DNA of 64,000 nt from Watersipora subatra (GCF_963576615.1 NC_088711.1:4030001-4094000), one strand, 5' to 3'. Counted from the first letter of the stretch, positions 28,101-39,076 are shown. Numbers and translations: made by a program. Notes: a model not told the origin generated them from the sequence alone.

Positions 28101-31100
28101 TCAGTAAAGCTAAACTGTACTACTAATAGTATCAACTCTATTATTAGTGCACTCTTTACTGTAACATTTACACATAGTAAACCTGATTTTGCTCGTGCTA
28201 AATGTTCATTCATTTATACTTTCATATTTCTTCTTTTTTATTTCCTTATTCCAACTTTTTATTTTTGTAGAATTATGGTTAAATCAAAAACAGAAGAGTT
28301 TAAGAAGTAAATTTTGGAAATATTTTGACATAATTTCTGATGATCCATCGATGGCCAAGCGTATAAAGTGTGTCAAGAGTGTTACACACCCTTGACACAC
28401 TCTATACACTATGGATTTGCTTTAAAGGTTGACTTGCAACAAAATTCACACTACAGTTATTTGGTATCAAATGATTCACCATGTTTTACTCTGTTGTGTT
28501 GTAGGAGCAAAATTAATAGGAATGTGATTACAAGCTCTTGGAAGCTAAAAAACGAACAGTTAATCGCAGCCACACAAGACCGCAGGAGTTTGGATTCTCT
28601 TTCCAAAATGGCTCAAATGGGACGTAGTTGTTACAAGATGGTTTCTGTTTACACTTTCATGCAACCTCATTCGTCGAAATATTTTCACAAATATACTTCA
28701 CGCATTCAATAAAACTATGTATATTGTTCATATGCGACTATTTTATCGTCATTGTAATGCTGTCACTTTTAGCACTGATATCTTATAACTTACCGCAAAA
28801 ATTTGTTAAATCTTTTGACCTTAGCTCGAAAGAGTACATATCATTGTCTGATAATCATGACGAGACTGTTGGTCACCTGTGATAATCGAAAGTGCTGCAG
28901 AAACTATTTGCGAAATATTGGATCACATGATCAGATTACTACTTGACGATTAGATCAAGCCAAAACAAAACTATAAAGTATTGAGCATCTATATTTGCTA
29001 CGGGGTCTTCAGTAAAACCCGAAGTGTTTGTCATAAACTAGTGCTACGATAAGTTTTATATTGAGCTTTTTATTGGCCTTTCAATTTACGTGAGAACATC
29101 ACGTGACAAGACAATAACCAAATGGATTGACTACGTCAGAGAAATAAATAGATTCCAATCTATGGCGGCTTTTCCTTTTTGAGCTTTCAAGAGCTTGTAA
29201 TCACATTTCCACATATTTGGCACCTTCAACACAGCAGAGTAAGACATGGTGAATCTTTTGATACCAAATAACTGTAATGTGAATTTTGTTGCAAGTCAAC
29301 CTTTAAACATCTTCATGCACGCACTTTCTTTCATAAATATATATGAACTAATAAGTGCATTTATTTTATGTTTTTTGAAATAAAATAAATACTTAACCAT
29401 GCAACACAAGACTAGAATCAGTTAGTTTTCAATAAGAATCAGTAGATCGGATCAGTAGATCGGATCAGTAGATCAAATTGGCATCAGGATCAGCTCGAGC
29501 ATTTTGAATTGGAGCATGTTTTCATCGACATCATATTTAGTTAAAAATGATGTGTCTGTAGCTACCTCAGATTTGTATGAAGACTTGACTGAGTGGATGT
29601 GGCGCAGCGCAACTGCTGTCTGGAGAAGCCTCACCACAGAGCCAAGCGGGTGGAAGTAAAGATGTGTCGTAGCCAGACATAACCGCTTGCTTTTGTCATC
29701 TCTTGATTCTAGGACCACAGTCTACAAAACATAGTCTAATCCTCCAGTGTAGCTTTGTGAAACAAAACAAGAATGTAAAACAAAGGATTTGTGCTAATTG
29801 CAAAACTTTGATACCTATATACTGCATGAGTAGGCTAGATATAAGTAGACCAATAATAATTGAAAAAAGCTAAGTATTCATGAAGTGGTTTAGTTATCAG
29901 CTGCACATACTTCTACTAACATGAGCAAAAATAAACAACAAAAATGGCTGCTCAATTCAGAAGCAAATGGTGGACTTGAGCAGCTTGCAGAGGAAGGAGC
30001 ATTGGAGTGTTTCGTGAAACCCTCCTACTCACCATTGGTGTGTCTCATGAAACCCTCCAACTCACCATTACAGTGTCTCATGAAACCCCCCAACTCACCA
30101 TTACAGTGTCTCATGAAACCCTCAAACTCACCATTGGAGTGTCTCATGAAACCCTCCAACTCACCAATAGAGTGTCTCATGAAACCCTCCAACTCACCAT
30201 TACAGTGTCTCATGAAACCCTCCAACTCACCATTACAGTGTCTCATGAAACCCTCCAACTCACCATTACAGTGTCTCATGAAACCCTCCAACTCACCATT
30301 ACAGTGTCTCATGAAACCTTCCAACTCACCATTGGAGTGTCTCATGAAACCCTCAAACTCACCATTACAGTGTCTCATGAAACCCTCCAGCTCACCATTA
30401 CAGTGTCTCATGAAACCCTCCAACTCACCATTACAGTGTCTCATGAAGCCCTCCAACTCACCATTACAGTGTCTCATGAAACCCTCCAACTCACCATTAC
30501 AGTGTCTCATGAAACCCTCCAACTCACCATTACAGTGTCTCATGAAACCCTCCAACTCACCATTAGAGTGTCTCATGAAACCCTCCAACTCACCATTACA
30601 GTGTCTCATGAAACCCTCCAACTCACCATTAGAGTGTCTCATGAAACCCTCCAACTCACCATTACAGTGTCTCATGAAACCCTCCAACTCACCATTACAG
30701 TGTCTCATGAAACCCTCCAACTCACCAGCAATGAAACTGGATAATCTGAGAAGAAAAACTATAGCATGATAGCCTTATAGAATCTGCTACCTACTTGAAC
30801 GCAGCACCCAGATCTGTAGAAAAGCTTCTCTGTTACCAGTCTAGAGTTCATAGCAGCTTCTTTGATATCAGCATAGCGGCTGTCAGTTTCTAGGGCTGTC
30901 GCTATGTTTATGGTGCAGTCAGCTACTAACCTGCAACAAAGATATATTTGGTCAGCGTAAAAAGGTAGCGATTGAGGCTGCAGGCAGTCGAAAAAACCAT
31001 CAACATTTCCAACAGAGTAGCTAGAGAGACTCCTCCTTTACATAAAAGTGCCAGGCTCAGGGTGTCTTCTGAATATTTAATCAGAGGTTGAGATAGATAG

Positions 31101-34100
31101 GAATTAGTGGCATCTCCAAGTTTTCATGCCCGCAGTCAATCATAACGGCGTTAAAGAGATGATAAGCAGCTGCAATCTGTATCTCATACCCTAGGACACT
31201 TATGTATTCGCCTCATTTAACTTTCGCGTTTTCGCGGAGTCATCCTCTCGCGAAAATTTCATGAGCGAAACTAAACTATCATAACGAACGAGCGAAAACG
31301 CGAAATTAATTAGCTTTGTTCATTGATACTGTAGAATGGAATTTTATAACGACATTTATTTTAACGTTTTTAATGACCACTATAGCATCGTTAAAATATA
31401 AACCAACAAAATAATTTGACTGTCAAAATTTATTACGTTATTATTTTGCAATTAATTATGATTATTTTCCCATTAAGAATGATTTATAATGATAGGAATT
31501 TGATGTCAATGCACACGCATTAGTAGCGTTATCGTTTGTTGGGGACATCAATCAATGCAGTGAGCACCGCGTGTTGAAAAAAAAGACACACTGACACTCA
31601 CAGTACTACACAAGCAGCATGGCTCTGGAAAGGTTTGGATTTACCACTGACACCTCTTCAATAACTTGTAATGGTTCAGAAGATGAGGCAATAGAGAGAG
31701 TTAGCTCTGATAAATAACACTAATAAAAAAGGAAGAAAAGAAGTTATAATAACTACACACTGTGCTAGCATCTGTAGCTGTAGTATTACTAGCAGCTGTA
31801 TCATGTATGTATTTGTATACAACTTGTAATTACTGTAATAAAGATGTTCAGCAATTATTAACAGCAGTTGAGTGTTTGGGAAAACGTTAAAATTAATACC
31901 TATACACAACACCGTTGATCATTAAAATTAAAATACGTTAATATAAAAACAAGCTAAATTGTGACAAAAACGTTAAAATTTTCAGCGTAATTGAATTCCG
32001 TTCTACAGTAGTCCAAGAAACAAATGGCAGCAAGCGATCACATTGCATTATCGATCTCGGCCATACAATTCTACCTGCGGTTCACAATTACAAACTAGTC
32101 CCAAAATGAAAAAATTTTCTTACCGGCGAACCGAACCTGAGGAATATAATTATGTTTGTTCCACTGCATTTATTTTCGCATCATTATATTTTCGCACTCA
32201 ACAGAGTTGAGAAATTAAGTTGCAGCGAAATTTTACTCTGTATGCTACTCACGAAACTACGTGTAAATACTAGCGAAATATAAGTGTCCTAGGGTAATCA
32301 TTTAAGTTAACCAGCGAGAATGTACATAATAAACCCTTATTCATTTTCATCGGGGAAAAAAACCCAATTTATAACATCATAATATATGTCAGACTTGAAC
32401 CCAGGTTATTATTGATGTTCCTGTACAAAAATGAGTAGGAGAGCTAGCCCAATTCTTTGTGTTCAAATGTAACCAATGTATCTTAGGATATGGAATGGAC
32501 TAGTAGGTCAACCTAATAAGATGGCTGATTTAGTAGTAGCATACAATGTGGATGAGTTGCTCTCCTCTGACAGGATGTAAAACTATAAATAAGATGTTAA
32601 TAAATACATATACAATACCCTGCAGCTGAAGCCGGCATGTAGAAAGGTATCACCATCCATACCATATACAATAATACCCTACAGCTGAAGCCGGCATGTA
32701 GAAAGGTATCACCATCCATACCATATACAATAATACCCTACAGCTGAAGCCGGCATGTAGAAAGGTATCACCATCCATACCAAATGCACATCATTACAAG
32801 AAACTCAAAAGACACACCTAAATTTTGAGTCTTTAAACAAGATGGCAGATCCTTCACTGCAGATTATCTGACCTTCACCTTCAGTGCCAACAGATGCCTC
32901 AGTAAGACTTTCATCACCCTTTTCTTCACAATCCATGTCTATGTAGATATGGAGAGAGATTAATAAACTGATTAGTGAACCTCTCCGCAATATGATTACC
33001 TTAAGACTCTTAGAGAAATGGCATAAAATAATGCAAAAAGACAACAGAAGCAATAATGCATATACTTAAAGGGGTATATAAAAGTTTCATCAATTATTCT
33101 TTCCCAAAAGCATTTTAAAGAGCCTCACTGCTGAAGATATATAAACCAAGTTTTCATATGACTGCATGAAGACAAGCGTGTGAGCTCCTTTGCGCTGCCT
33201 TCCACAGCCAATGCCGAGATGAACACAGTGTAATATAGAAAAGATCTTAGACGAGGTCTAGCTACTAACTGACAGTTGGCTCCTCTTCTACTGCATGCCA
33301 GTTTTTAGGGATCTTATAATGTCGCTTGGAGCACAAAAAGGAACTGTATCCATGAAACCTAAACAATGGCTGGTAGTAGTTAGAGAATTGAGAGTTGTCC
33401 ACCTCTTGCAAGCAAATCACATCCGCATTGTACCCTACAAAAGATAGCTAATAATTAGCGGCTGAGTCTATGTGGGAAAACAGTGTAGAAATGTAACGCA
33501 GCCACAAGAATGTTGATGAGAACAAAAGGTAGATATAAGCGATGTAAAGACATCGAGAGATTATTAATACGGAGAGCCATATTAATAGCGCAAAGCCATA
33601 TAATAGGACACTAACCTAAAAGCTCCTTTGCGATCAGACTTTTTCTGTAGTCATACTCAAGGTAGCCTACTGGGCAATGAGAAAACAACTCCTTGCGAGA
33701 AAACTCTGTGTCCGTATATGTGTGAGCAAGAAGGTTATAACTCACCACCCTACAACTAAATAATTCCACAAATTATCTATTCAATCTAAGTAAGCTATCA
33801 AATTTCTGGACAGGTACACAACATACTTGGCCAACTGCAGATAAAAGATTATTAATAAATTAACTAACAGACAATAAAGTTATACATTTAGAAACAGAAC
33901 AAACAACACACTTGTATCTGAACTGCAAAACAAATTTCTTTTTATCTACCGCAACATCAAAAGAGTTTCATGTGTTGCACTTTGGGGCATCTCAGTAGAG
34001 GACTTGAAGAGGTCCATAATACGAACCAGCAAAAGCTACCAAAGGAGCTGGTAATAACAAACGGAAAACACATTACATTTACATTGTAGGACGTTACAGT

Positions 34101-35350
34101 TAAGCCCTGTATTAAGATATTTTATAGTGAGTCATAGCTACAGTGTATCACACCTTGAAACACGCTGTTTGTAGCTCTATCACTTGACATCATGCCGCTG
34201 TTATGACAGACAGAAATAAGCACCAATATTTGGTAGATGCTCTTACATGTATGCCGGTATGGCAGCCTATAGTTGAAAGCGAGGCAGATTCAGCATGTAA
34301 ACTTTAAATATCCCTTAACAGCTTTGAATAAATAGCAAAAAACTCTGCGTAGTTAGTGATACCAACTGAAAAAAAAAGAAACACATATGCTTTCATAATT
34401 TTTTTATTGATGAACTGCAAAACATTTTGGAGTGCTGATACTCACTTGTTGACAGATGTGTCTTTAACAGGCAAGTTCTGTCTGGACAAAATTGGCAACA
34501 AATCTGGTCCTGTTTTTACTTCTGAATCAGACACAACTGTTACAGAAAATCCCTGACGATCTCCTCTTTTCGGAATGATGGTCAACGTGAGCCTGTGACC
34601 AATATCTTTGACTGTTGGTGTATAGAGAAAATCACACCCAATCAAAACTTCAGGTACAGCAGCTTGTGACCATTCAAAGTCACATTCCAGTCTGTCGGCA
34701 AACTCCAAAGTGAACTCAGGAATGACAGGAAACCCAGTCATGATAACCGAAGGCAAACGAGCTTCAAGTATCCTAGGGGGATTTACTTCTATAGAATATA
34801 GCACATCTTCTATCTTCAGGCTTCCGCCATCTACCCATGCTTCCGAGTTAGGCACCGAGCCATCCACTTCAGTGCCATGCTCATCAAATAATTTAATATC
34901 AATAAAAACTTCGGTGTTCACATCTACAGCCTTTGCTGCAGAACGATTTTTCTTCCTATAATTGTCTTCAAGACGCTTAGAAATGTTACACTGTAGTCGA
35001 CTAAGAGCTTCACTATTTGGCTCTGATATCAACCTGTTAAAGTTGAACACGCGTTCTTTACTCACACCACTTTCATAGAGGAGCTTGTATGTAAACTGCC
35101 CATGCATTCTGCGGGTACACTGATCATCTAAGCGCCGAACTCGTACTATATTTGTAGCGGTCATCTTTTTTTTTTGTGATTCGATCAGTAAAGATTTGCT
35201 TCCTAGATATAGGGCACTAAATAATTTTTTCAGCATGGTAAAGAGGTAGTTCATAAAGATGCCAGCATTTCCCAAAGTAGAGTCAGTTTCTAAAACCATA
35301 TCTAAAGCATTTACGAGACAAAAGTTATGCTCATTTAAAATCATCAACAT
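16738..35350 (-). CDS. PDE12: PDE12, 2',5'-phosphodiesterase 12 (mitochondrial EEP-family nuclease), complete, 8 exons
   Basis: In characterised animals PDE12 degrades 2',5'-oligoadenylate and trims poly(A) from mitochondrial RNA in the matrix. Minus-strand exons: 35350-34446, 33749-33616, 33434-33270, 32938-32818, 30930-30795, 29721-29566, 22892-22778, 17009-16738. They sum to 2004 nt (667 residues from the first ATG); every junction is GT/AG and in phase. The N-terminal domain shares the DAW.DG..L.IGDV and NPP...LP..IM.GFPV pattern of PDE12. The catalytic domain shows VSYNLLA (exon 2), LQEVD (Glu357), THLYFHP (exon 6), CGDFNS (Asp550, Asn552), TNYV..F..C.DYIF and PSDHLAL (His654). Starting at Met39 (35236) would give a basic, amphipathic mitochondrial presequence (MLKKLFSALYLGSK) and 629 residues, close to human (about 609), so I prefer it. 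Oddities: Thr505 stands where the family has Asn (NTHLY), and exons 3-4 carry an acidic insertion. Introns hold many repeats. Confidence 0.94.
17821..17996. repeat. Perfect minisatellite, 16-bp unit x 11
   Basis: ctatcgctaggccacg is repeated exactly 11 times (176 bp) without a mismatch that I can see. It is GC-richer than its surroundings and lies in PDE12 intron 7. The lack of divergence points to a very recent expansion or ongoing length change. Confidence 0.97.
19101..19152. repeat. (TA)n microsatellite
   Basis: A run of about 26 TA dinucleotides, followed at once by the inverted repeat at 19156. A second imperfect AT-rich palindromic tract lies at 19297-19368. Both are in PDE12 intron 7. 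Confidence 0.98.
19156..19225. repeat. Short inverted repeat, MITE-like
   Basis: The arms are 19156-19174 (ctcaggcacggtttgacta) and 19207-19225, complementary over 19 bp with two mismatches, around a 32-bp AT-rich centre. The whole could fold into a hairpin. It abuts the TA microsatellite, as is common for small TA-targeting elements. Confidence 0.75.
19910..20190 (-). mobile_element. tRNA-like SINE or composite repeat, copy 1
   Basis: On the minus strand about 20062-19985 there is a tRNA-like head with an A-box-like TAGTCTAATGG and a B-box-like GAGATCAAATCC. One flank reads tatatataaatctcagtg and the other gaatgcccggcgttgca. The same arrangement recurs at 45630-46345. The family name is unknown to me. 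Confidence 0.45.
20157..20293. repeat. Inverted repeat with about 44-bp arms
   Basis: The left arm begins tgaatgcccggcgttgcacc and continues through aaaagcagcttataaac. The right arm is the reverse complement with a few mismatches, ending gcattca at about 20293. The spacer is about 50 bp. It lies at the end of the tRNA-like repeat and may represent two copies of its terminus facing each other. Confidence 0.75.
21396..21585. repeat. Tandem repeat, about 31-bp unit x 6
   Basis: The unit is approximately gatctatacacctacatatt plus tgtctaacagt, with one copy longer by about 5 bp. It is in PDE12 intron 7. Confidence 0.9.
22262..22760. repeat. Degenerate minisatellite, about 19-20-bp unit, near PDE12 exon 7
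   Basis: The consensus on the plus strand is close to cctgccacacgcctacac. It is cleanest at 22270-22450 and increasingly diverged toward 22760, where it ends about 20 bp inside the intron that follows exon 7 (donor at 22777). A related short stretch (cacgcctacgtctgtc) occurs at 19020-19075. The plus-strand open frame at 22262-22627 is a by-product of the repeat. Confidence 0.8.
22959..23012. repeat. Near-perfect hairpin, 25-bp stem with GAAA loop
   Basis: The arm 22960-22983 is exactly complementary to 22988-23011 (24 bp), separated only by GAAA; 22959 pairs with 23012 as well. The stem contains cgaggggccc, far more GC-rich than its neighbourhood. In the PDE12 pre-mRNA it lies about 68 nt upstream of the exon 7 acceptor. 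Confidence 0.95.
24020..26335. mobile_element. Cluster of a multi-copy dispersed element inside PDE12 intron 6
   Basis: Three blocks are seen. The motif actagaaattcccctgtcat occurs at about 24030 and again at 24318. The block 24318-24720 matches the reverse complement of 58560-58920 and of 59040-59430. The block around 24740-25400 is repeated directly at about 25848-26310 and inverted at about 57560-58200. Diagnostic words are accttcggcaattggacaat, gatcagatgggt and tgtttggtcgtgggataagt. No transposase was recognised, so this looks non-autonomous or decayed. A short frame shared between 24740-25003 (minus) and 58072-58200 (plus) contains TDVQSSESKGN. Confidence 0.8.
26702..27416. repeat. Minisatellite, 31-bp unit x 23
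   Basis: The unit is ctcagcaatatatctgacac followed by ccgactctaat. Variants such as accgtact and cgactgta recur at spaced positions, suggesting that blocks of several units were duplicated together. It is in PDE12 intron 6. Confidence 0.97.
28369..28401. repeat. Small palindrome beside the MITE
   Basis: The arms tgtgtcaag and cttgacaca flank a short centre, about 20 bp outside the left end of the 28421 element. It may be part of an older insertion. Confidence 0.6.
28421..29307. mobile_element. MITE-like element with long terminal inverted repeats
   Basis: The left end at 28421 begins tttaaaggttgacttgcaac, and the right end at 29307 is its reverse complement. Similarity continues for about 130 bp on each side (through tggtatcaaa, caccatg, gtgattacaagctct). 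The inside is AT-rich with no recognised transposase. The open frames 28368-28712 and 28628-28882 overlap the arms and are not considered genes. No clear target-site duplication was seen. It lies in PDE12 intron 6. Confidence 0.85.
30006..30725. repeat. Minisatellite, 33-bp unit x about 22, in PDE12 intron 5
   Basis: The plus-strand unit is aaaccctccaactcaccatt plus acagtgtctcatg. With a length divisible by three and no stops, it is open in two plus-strand frames (up to 282 codons, 29921-30769) and one minus-strand frame. In the PDE12 sense each unit carries ATG|GTGAGTTGG, a good 5' splice-site consensus. The array ends at 30725, where a candidate 20-nt micro-exon begins. Confidence 0.97.
31189..32294. 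mobile_element. TA-flanked inverted-repeat element (Tc1/mariner type), outer copy
   Basis: The ends are cccctaggacacttat-like: the left end at 31189 reads ccctaggacacttatgtatt, and the right end at 32294 is the reverse complement (taagtgtcctaggg). Both are flanked by TA (31187-31188 and 32295-32296), the target typical of the Tc1/mariner superfamily. The interior is rich in cgaaa/gcgaaa words at both ends. No transposase was recognised. It is in PDE12 intron 4 and is interrupted by the element at 31329-32008. Confidence 0.85.
31329..32008. mobile_element. Second TA-flanked inverted-repeat element nested inside the first
   Basis: The left end reads ctgtagaatggaattttat from 31329; the right end is the reverse complement (gaattccgttctacag) finishing at 32008. 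TA dinucleotides flank both ends (31327-31328 and 32009-32010). Subterminal taacg/aacgtt words recur on both sides. The 78-codon minus-strand frame at 31676-31912 has no transposase motif. Confidence 0.8.
32610..32782. repeat. Tandem repeat, 59-bp unit x 3, next to PDE12 exon 4
   Basis: Three nearly identical copies containing ctgaagccggcatgtagaaa and ggtatcaccatccatacca. The array starts about 35 nt inside PDE12 intron 4, downstream of the exon 4 donor (32817). Confidence 0.95.
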
Positions 35351-36177
35351 AATTATAAATAATTATAAATATAGGTAAATTATTTTCATCAAACGAGAAT
35401 GAAACCAAATGTTATTATTGAGTTAGTTTTTTGGGAAAATTTAAAATAAAACAAATGATGAGACAGTTACAGTTTTATCAAATAAAAAACCCTGAATTAT
35501 TTCTCTTTATATGCTATATAATAATTCTTCTTGCAACGAATTTCTAAAATAAACCACAAAACTCATGACGCAATATAAATCTTGCACTCATGCAGATGCT
35601 GAATATAAAAATGGGAATGCATGATATATATTAAACTACTATACTATCTCAACACAACGTATTGATACAAAACTAATTTTCACGGTTTAAAAATCTATTG
35701 AAAATGATGCTAATGCCAATAAAACTGAAACCAAAACAATTTTTGACCTCTCTTCTATTAGTCCTATGTATCCTGTTGCTCATAATACTTTTTGATTTAC
35801 TCGATCAGGCAATCACTATGCATTTATCACAAGAACTTTTTTATGAAAAATGTGAACCAGTTAAAACATAACATCAACTTATTATGACATTCACCTTATT
35901 TGAATAGTACAAAGAATAACCGAGCTATTCAATTTAAACTTGCATGTGAAGCTCCACGGCCAAGTTTAATCTAAAAAAAGGTCTACTGGTGTCACTACAA
36001 TTAATCCTGTTTTTAGCCCTAAAAGATTTCGTGTTGTACGACTCTAAGAGTTTGCCGATATTTTGTTATTGTCACGTGGTCTCACTTCGCACATCTGCAG
36101 CTGGGTCCCCACGCAACCTGGCAAAGACGCGTCCCGAAAAGCAGTGCAACGTCGCATCGAGCAGCTGACCCATAAGC
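35351..36177. promoter_or_regulatory. Divergent intergenic region between PDE12 and the plus-strand gene
   Basis: About 0.8 kb separates the PDE12 start (minus) from the first ATG of the plus-strand transcription unit (36178), so the two genes are head to head. An E-box, CACGTG, lies at about 36075-36080, and the last 120 bp before 36178 are clearly GC-richer than the rest. A shared or adjacent bidirectional promoter is inferred from the layout; no transcript data are available. Confidence 0.4.
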
Positions 36178-39057
36178 ATGGCATTAGAAAGCAGTTTCAA
36201 TTATGGTGAGTGTAAAATCGTATTAGCTAGTACATAGACACAAACCGTGTTTACCTAATCGAACTAGCACTCTAACTTACATTGCGCTACCTTTGAGAGC
36301 TTAACTTGATGGCTGTGGTTAGGCAGCGAAACACTTATGACAATAGGTTGGTAATGATACTGGTATGGTGGCTAGAGCTCAGAGAATTTCATTGGTAATA
36401 TAATATGTATCATAATACAATGAACATGTCACATGTATCTTCAATGTAGTGTTATCTGTAATTGCTAACAATGGTATCTCTGAATGAGAGCCAGGAAAAT
36501 GGCAAGAAATATGTACCGGCCTCCATCATTCACTTAACTGCTTACTAACTAGTGGAACCTCGTCTTTCAGTAAGACTTTTATTATGAGTTCTTTTTATTG
36601 TTGTCTACATCTATTCATTGTTATGATTAAAGGCTTGTTAAAAGTTACTTTCACATCATAGACATCTGATATGTTGTCTATATCCATACTATTCCATCAG
36701 GTCTCAGCTCATTATCTCAATGCTTATTTGTTATCAAAAATCTGTTCATAATTCAGAAAATTATCTCATTGTAGGTAGTTTTTTACCAAACGATATTTGC
36801 ACAAGAAGGAGGCAACACTAGTCCTTGTTGAGATACTATTGGTAGTAGCTATTGTATTTCTCCAACTTTTATGTACATACCAGGTAGCATTGAAAGTTGC
36901 GAAATGTAACAGGAAATCGCTTAATCTCTTGCGCAGCGGATAACGGCGATGCAAAGACATAATCTATCGCCTAAATGTTTGACTGTAGCTCTTAGTAGCC
37001 TCACATTAATCCTTGATGGTTTCTAGTCCTTCAAATATCTTTCAGTATTTCCTGTCTGCCATTTAAAAACTTAAATCAGGCAAGAAGAGCGCCTATCAAA
37101 TTATGAACAAGCAATCATTAATCCTTTCAACCGTGTTATATGCCCTTTGTTGGTACGGCAATACTACCTCATTGGAAAACATGCTTGCTAAATAAATTAA
37201 TATTTGGAAAAATAGCCTGTATCAATACTTATCACAGATATTCTACGGTCTATAATATGATCTTAGAAACTTTTCCCTCTTGTAAATGCTAATGTATACA
37301 TTGCTGTCACTACCCTGAGGGACCGCTTCTGCTTTTCTATGCTGCCACTACGTCGACCATGATTCTTACAGCTGTTAGCAACTACAACATATACATAAGA
37401 ACTAGCAGTTGTTGCCCAGACAGCAAACCGGCAAACATATTAAAATATATACTAAAATATATTAAAATTTAGCACAAGACGAACTGGCAGCGTCTGGCAT
37501 TAAGCTTAATCTTTCTGAAATGCTAGTATGTACTAAGCATTGTAGTATGTGGTACTATCCATTGACTTGCTACCCATTAGCCTATCAGTCTGGTTCCCTG
37601 TTTCCCCTCAATGTACTTCTGCTTATAAGGGTTCTATCCGATCACTCCAAAGGCTAAACTCTGTTTAGTACTGACTTCTGTATGCTATGCCTCAGCTAAT
37701 CGTAAGGTTATATGATTAATATTTGTTATTTAAGTTGAGGGAGGATTTAGTGGAAAAGATTATACAGGTTGAACAACTGACATAGAGGAAGTTGGCCCTC
37801 GGTGGCTCTCCTTGAGTTGTAGCCACGCACTGAAAGACACCCAGTGATTGTTGCTGCACTGTATTCCCTTCGCACCATCCATCTTCACGCTGGAAGGGTG
37901 GTGACTCGGCATAAAATTTGCTTTGCCGGTTGAGTGACTGCGCTGGGGTATAGCTCTAGTTTCTAGCTCTGCATGGGATTATGCAGCCCTGTCCTTATCT
38001 TTTTAAGGTCACGACTAATCCAGAAAAATAATAAAACAACACCTCATGTTTCTAAATATTCAAAATCGTTTAGCGTTACCTTTAGACTTATAATTTATGA
38101 TAAATTTAAATAATTTATCAATTAGACGAGCAACTTGTTGGTTTGTGACACGATGCTCTGCGATTGATCAGTCATGGGTGTGCTAAGTCTCAAACCTCTT
38201 TGCTTGCTGCAGAAAGGTTTCTAAAACCAGAGAGGTTATTGAATGTTAGAGAAAGCATGGGAAATAATAGTAGCGGTTGGCTGTTAAATAACCTTCTATG
38301 GAGATTTTGACACGGCTGAGTTGATGCTTGAGCGGTCAGTGCGGTCAGCGGTGTATCAGACGCTTGCTAGTAGCATTACTGATGACAAACTAAATGAGAG
38401 GTGTGTTGTTATGAAACAAGCTTTGATCCGTTAGTGTTTGAGAACACCTACAATTGCACTGGACCGTTATATAAGTTTCCCAGCCTCCATACAATATTCA
38501 TATAGCGTTTAAAAATACCATCATTACATGGAACCAGATTGAGTAGGTACCTTGTAAGGAGATTTTTTGAACACCTCTGGAAAATCCAAAAGCGAACTTC
38601 TAATGGGCTGCTCCATGGAAAATAAAGATCAGTGATGTGGGCTCTTGCGTTTATTTGTCAGTTTTGTGATTGACCATGTGTCAGCTTCTGTTCATAATCT
38701 CGCAATAAAAATACCAAATTTGCAGTAGCAACGTAAGTAGTAAAAACAGCCACACTACATGATTGATATAGAATAAGCCTAGGTCTAACAGCAATATATA
38801 CATAGACATGGACATGGATGTTTCATGAAGCTACAAAAAGCTTTTGACAAAAAATGTGTTAATTATTATTCACTGTCATGGCAATTCCTATCCTAGCCAG
38901 TAAAAGTTATGCATAACAAAAAGCTGCCAATATGAATAGCTGCTAGTTATTATTGCTTTACTGCTTTACTAGCGCCTTACAAAAAGCGAAATGCTAAACT
39001 GTGTTTTATAATCATTACAGACAAGTGCACGAGATGATCTGCCATTGCCTAAGATAA
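36178..39057 (+). CDS. Upstream ORF or small first cistron of 53 residues (3 exons)
   Basis: The ATG at 36178 has strong context (A at -3, G at +4). Exons 36178-36205 (donor GTGAGT), 38304-38400 (acceptor TATGGAG, donor GTGTGT) and 39021 onward (acceptor ATTACAG) join in frame to a TAA at 39055-39057, giving 53 residues starting MALESSFNY and containing ELMLERSVRSAVYQTLASS. The stop falls 20 nt before the ATG of the two-span membrane protein at 39077. It could be a regulatory uORF, a short protein of a dicistronic mRNA, or the start of a different gene whose other exons I have not found. The exon 2 acceptor has only a moderate pyrimidine tract. Confidence 0.4.
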
Positions 39058-39076
39058 ACTCTCTTGATCCCAGATC

